From positions 1 to 15,068 of the forward strand of contig CALFYQ010000339.1 of assembly GCA_937952085.1 (NCBI GenBank): a stretch of DNA of 15,068 nt. Reading direction: 5' to 3'. Position 1 is the stretch's first letter; every line of letters starts with the position of its first letter. The notes under the pieces are model-generated. The model had not been told where the DNA came from. It worked only from the letters and a program-made list of their open reading frames with translations, and did no database searches. The DNA is from an uncultured Paracoccaceae bacterium (lineage in GTDB: Bacteria > Pseudomonadota > Alphaproteobacteria > Rhodobacterales > Rhodobacteraceae). Of the stretch, positions 13,209 through 15,068 are shown piece after piece. Position numbers and translations under genes: made by a program.

Positions 13209-14030
13209 TCACACCCGATGCCGGATCGCTTCCCAGGCCGCCTCGGCGCTGTCGACGAACTCGAAGAGGTCGAGGTCGCCCCGCGAAATCGTGCCGGCGT
13301 CGGCTAGCGCCTCCCAGTTGACGATGCGCTTCCAGAAGTCGGCGCCGAAGAGGAGGACGGGCATCCGCTCCATCCGCTCGGTCTGGATCAGCGTCAGGGT
13401 CTCGAAGAGCTCGTCGAGCGTGCCGTAGCCGCCGGGGAAGACCGTGATCGCCTTCGCGCGCATCAGGAAATGCATCTTGCGGATGGCGAAGTAGTGGAAG
13501 TTGAGGCTGAGCTGCGGGGTGACGTGGAGGTTCGGCGCCTGCTCGTGCGGCAGGACGATGCCGAGGCCGATGGAGCGGCCGCCGACCTCCTCCGCGCCGA
13601 GATTCCCGGCCTCCATCACGCCCGGTCCGCCGCCGGTGCAGATGACAAGCTCGCCGCCGCCGCGATGGAGGCTCTCCTTCGTCACGATCCGGGCGAAGGC
13701 GCGCGCCTCCTCGTAATAATCCGCCAGTTCCGCCAGGACCGGCGTCGCCGCCTTGTCCCGGTCTTCGGGGCGCGGGATGCGCGCGCCGCCGAACATGACG
13801 ATGGTGCTCTCCACCCCCGCCGCGCGGAACACGCTTTCGGGCTTGTCGAGCTCGAGCTGGAGCCGCACCCCCCGCAGCGGGTCGGACCGCATGTAGTCCG
13901 GGTCCACATAGGGCAGGCGGTAGTTGGGGTGGGCCGTCTGGGGCGTCGTCGGCACATTCGCGGTGTGGCCGAGATCATCCTCGAGCGGCGTCAGCACGGA
14001 TATGCGGTCTCGCGGCGCGTTCATGTCCAT
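13209..14030 (-). CDS. LOG family / TIGR00730 Rossmann-fold protein (nucleotide phosphoribohydrolase-like)
   Basis: The 273-residue protein has the two LOG signatures: GGGPGVMEAGN (133-143) and PGGYGTLDELFE (199-210). LOG proteins hydrolyse nucleoside 5'-monophosphates, classically cytokinin riboside monophosphates, to free base and ribose 5-phosphate; bacterial members also act on AMP and pyrimidine or purine monophosphates. Residues 1-70 form an N-terminal extension not found in the short plant-like LOGs, which makes this one of the longer bacterial types. The frame is open back to 14126 into dapD, but ATG at 14028-14030 (MDMNAP) or 14022-14024 leaves room for divergent promoters and is preferred. 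It is divergent from dapD. Confidence 0.87.
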   Translation of the reverse strand: MDMNAPRDRISVLTPLEDDLGHTANVPTTPQTAHPNYRLPYVDPDYMRSDPLRGVRLQLELDKPESVFRAAGVESTIVMFGGARIPRPEDRDKAATPVLAELADYYEEARAFARIVTKESLHRGGGELVICTGGGPGVMEAGNLGAEEVGGRSIGLGIVLPHEQAPNLHVTPQLSLNFHYFAIRKMHFLMRAKAITVFPGGYGTLDELFETLTLIQTERMERMPVLLFGADFWKRIVNWEALADAGTISRGDLDLFEFVDSAEAAWEAIRHRV

Positions 14031-14053
14031 CCCGGCTCGCCGCCGGCGCTCGA

Positions 14054-14082
14054 TTGCGCGGCGGGCGGGGCCATCGTATAGC
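14054..14082 (+). promoter_or_regulatory. Candidate dapD promoter
   Basis: TTGCGC (14054-14059) and TATAGC (14077-14082) are spaced by 17 bp, placing a start near 14089 and a leader of about 28 nt. Matches to consensus are partial (3 of 6 and 4 of 6). It lies in the 87-bp gap between the divergent LOG gene and dapD. Confidence 0.4.
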
Positions 14083-14117
14083 CTCGCCCCGGCCGAAAAC
14101 AGACCCGGAGAGACCCG

Positions 14118-14945
14118 ATGAGCCACGCCGCGCTCGAAGCCGCGATCGAGGCCGCCTGGGAAGGGCGGGACGCCCTCACCCCCGCCACGAAGGGCGAGGC
14201 GCGCGAGGCGGTCGAATCCGCGCTCGACATGCTGGACAAGGGCGCCCTCCGCGTCGCCGAGAAGGGCGAGGGCGGCGCCTGGCGCGTCAACCAGTGGGCC
14301 AAGAAGGCCGTGCTCCTCTCGTTCCGGCTCAACGACATGGCGCCGATCCCAGGCGGCCCCGGCGCCTCCGGCTGGTGGGACAAGGTGCCCTCAAAGTTCG
14401 ACGGCTGGGGCGAGAACCAGTGGCGCGCCGCCGGCTTCCGGGCCGTCCCCAACTGCGTCGTCCGCCGCTCCGCCTATATCGCCAAGGGCGTCGTCCTGAT
14501 GCCCTCCTTCGTCAATCTCGGCGCCCATGTCGGCGAGGGGACGATGGTGGACACCTGGGCCACGGTCGGCTCCTGCGCGCAGATCGGCAGGAACGTGCAT
14601 CTCTCCGGCGGCGTCGGCATCGGCGGCGTGCTGGAGCCGTTGCAGGCCGGCCCGGTCATCATCGAGGACGATTGCTTCATCGGCGCCCGCTCCGAGGTGG
14701 TCGAGGGCGTGATCGTGCGGGAGGGCTCGGTCCTCGGCATGGGCGTCTATCTCGGCCAGTCCACCAAGATCGTCGACCGGGCGACCGGCGCCGTGAGCTA
14801 TGGCGAGGTGCCGGCCGGCTCCGTCGTCGTCTCCGGCACGATGCCCTCGACCGGCGGCGTCAGCCTCTATTGCGCGGTGATCGTGAAGCGGGTGGACGCG
14901 AAGACCCGCTCCAAGACCTCGATCAACGAGCTTCTGCGCGACTGA
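14118..14945 (+). CDS. dapD: 2,3,4,5-tetrahydropyridine-2,6-dicarboxylate N-succinyltransferase (DapD)
   Basis: The 275-residue enzyme uses succinyl-CoA to succinylate tetrahydrodipicolinate in the succinylase branch of lysine and meso-diaminopimelate synthesis, so it also feeds peptidoglycan. The N-terminal helical part (1-95) includes WRVNQWAKKAVLLSFRLNDM. The central left-handed beta helix of hexapeptide repeats (about 105-235) includes VVRRSAYIAKGVVLMPSFVNLGA, GTMVDTWATVGSCAQIG and GVGIGGVLEPLQA. The ending KTRSKTSINELLRD is typical. Length is that expected for proteobacterial DapD. The ATG at 14118 follows GGAGAG at 14107-14112. Nothing is missing. It is followed by a short hairpin and an unrelated small membrane protein gene. 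Confidence 0.97.
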   Translation: MSHAALEAAIEAAWEGRDALTPATKGEAREAVESALDMLDKGALRVAEKGEGGAWRVNQWAKKAVLLSFRLNDMAPIPGGPGASGWWDKVPSKFDGWGENQWRAAGFRAVPNCVVRRSAYIAKGVVLMPSFVNLGAHVGEGTMVDTWATVGSCAQIGRNVHLSGGVGIGGVLEPLQAGPVIIEDDCFIGARSEVVEGVIVREGSVLGMGVYLGQSTKIVDRATGAVSYGEVPAGSVVVSGTMPSTGGVSLYCAVIVKRVDAKTRSKTSINELLRD

Positions 14946-14952
14946 GGGCGCC

Positions 14953-14974
14953 GTTTCGCCCGCGAGAGCGAAAC
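14953..14974 (+). terminator. Hairpin after dapD
   Basis: GTTTCGC (14953-14959) pairs perfectly with GCGAAAC (14968-14974) around an 8-nt loop, 8 nt after the dapD stop. There is no T-run. It probably marks the 3' end of the dapD transcript. Confidence 0.45.
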
Positions 14975-14996
14975 CCGCAGCGAAAGGGAGCAAGAG

Positions 14997-15068
14997 ATGA
15001 CGGGCATCGGCTGGATCGGTTCGATCCTCCTCGGCGGCCTCGCCGGCTGGATCGCGGAGAAGATCATG
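14997..15068 (+). CDS. GlsB/YeaQ/YmgE family small membrane protein, N-terminal part
   Basis: Only 24 codons are present before the window ends: MTGIGWIGSILLGGLAGWIA followed by EKIM. This matches the opening of the transglycosylase-associated / GlsB-YeaQ-YmgE family, small (about 80 residues) glycine-rich inner-membrane proteins often linked to stress responses but of unknown mechanism. The ATG at 14997-14999 has GGGAG 6 nt upstream, so the start is well supported. Confidence 0.8.
   Translation, partial: MTGIGWIGSILLGGLAGWIAEKIM

Noticed and set aside
13052..13321. Small rightward frame of 89 codons starting in the intergenic gap
   Set aside because: It runs over the inverted repeats and into the antisense of the LOG gene, and has no clear Shine-Dalgarno or motif.
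14031..14126. Extended start for the LOG-family gene reaching into dapD
   Set aside because: It would overlap the divergent dapD start and remove all promoter space; internal ATG codons at 14030 and 14024 keep the full domain.
1..15068. tRNA, rRNA, CRISPR array, insertion sequence or prophage genes
   Set aside because: No cloverleaf, regularly spaced direct repeats, transposase or phage motifs were recognised on either strand by eye.

Overview
This window is compact, GC-rich chromosomal DNA (roughly 70% GC by eye). The gene set points to an alphaproteobacterium, most likely Rhodobacterales or a close relative. The main clues are a type II lumazine synthase behind its own FMN riboswitch, GreA, DapD, a LOG-family protein with a long N-terminus, and a homoprotocatechuate (hpa) cluster. 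No rRNA, tRNA, IS element or CRISPR array was seen. Taxonomy is inferred from gene content only.

Positions 1-3033 hold a divergent aromatic-degradation locus. hpaE (partial) and hpaF read leftward; an HpaG-like FAH-family gene, hpaH and hpaI read rightward. Together they cover the lower homoprotocatechuate meta-cleavage route from the semialdehyde to pyruvate and succinate semialdehyde. A 60-bp shared intergenic region carries an AT-rich palindrome between two inward-facing TTGAC boxes.

Positions 3099-5829 hold a tight four-gene rightward module: an RsbW-type HATPase, a STAS anti-anti-sigma-like protein, an exported FecR-domain protein, and a lipoprotein with a C-terminal OmpA-like domain. 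This is the least explained system in the window. It looks like a partner-switching pair joined to envelope proteins.

Positions 5831-7559 hold a GC-rich palindrome between convergent genes, then leftward ribH with a complete FMN riboswitch (6415-6549) and a strong downstream hairpin, then a Tat-exported metallo-beta-lactamase-fold hydrolase.

Positions 7675-10062 hold a two-TM membrane protein of unknown function and greA (leftward), then divergent radC. As given, greA carries a frameshift at a GC-dinucleotide run that destroys its last ~30 residues. Its leader contains a perfect 15-bp hairpin just downstream of a good promoter.

Positions 10055-12861 hold leftward genes for an MFS transporter, MobB (molybdenum cofactor) and an amidohydrolase_2 enzyme. 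Positions 12862-13208 (347 bp) hold no credible gene but three strong inverted repeats in a row. Positions 13209-15068 hold a LOG-family phosphoribohydrolase divergent from dapD (lysine/peptidoglycan synthesis), then the start of a GlsB/YeaQ/YmgE small membrane protein cut by the window end.
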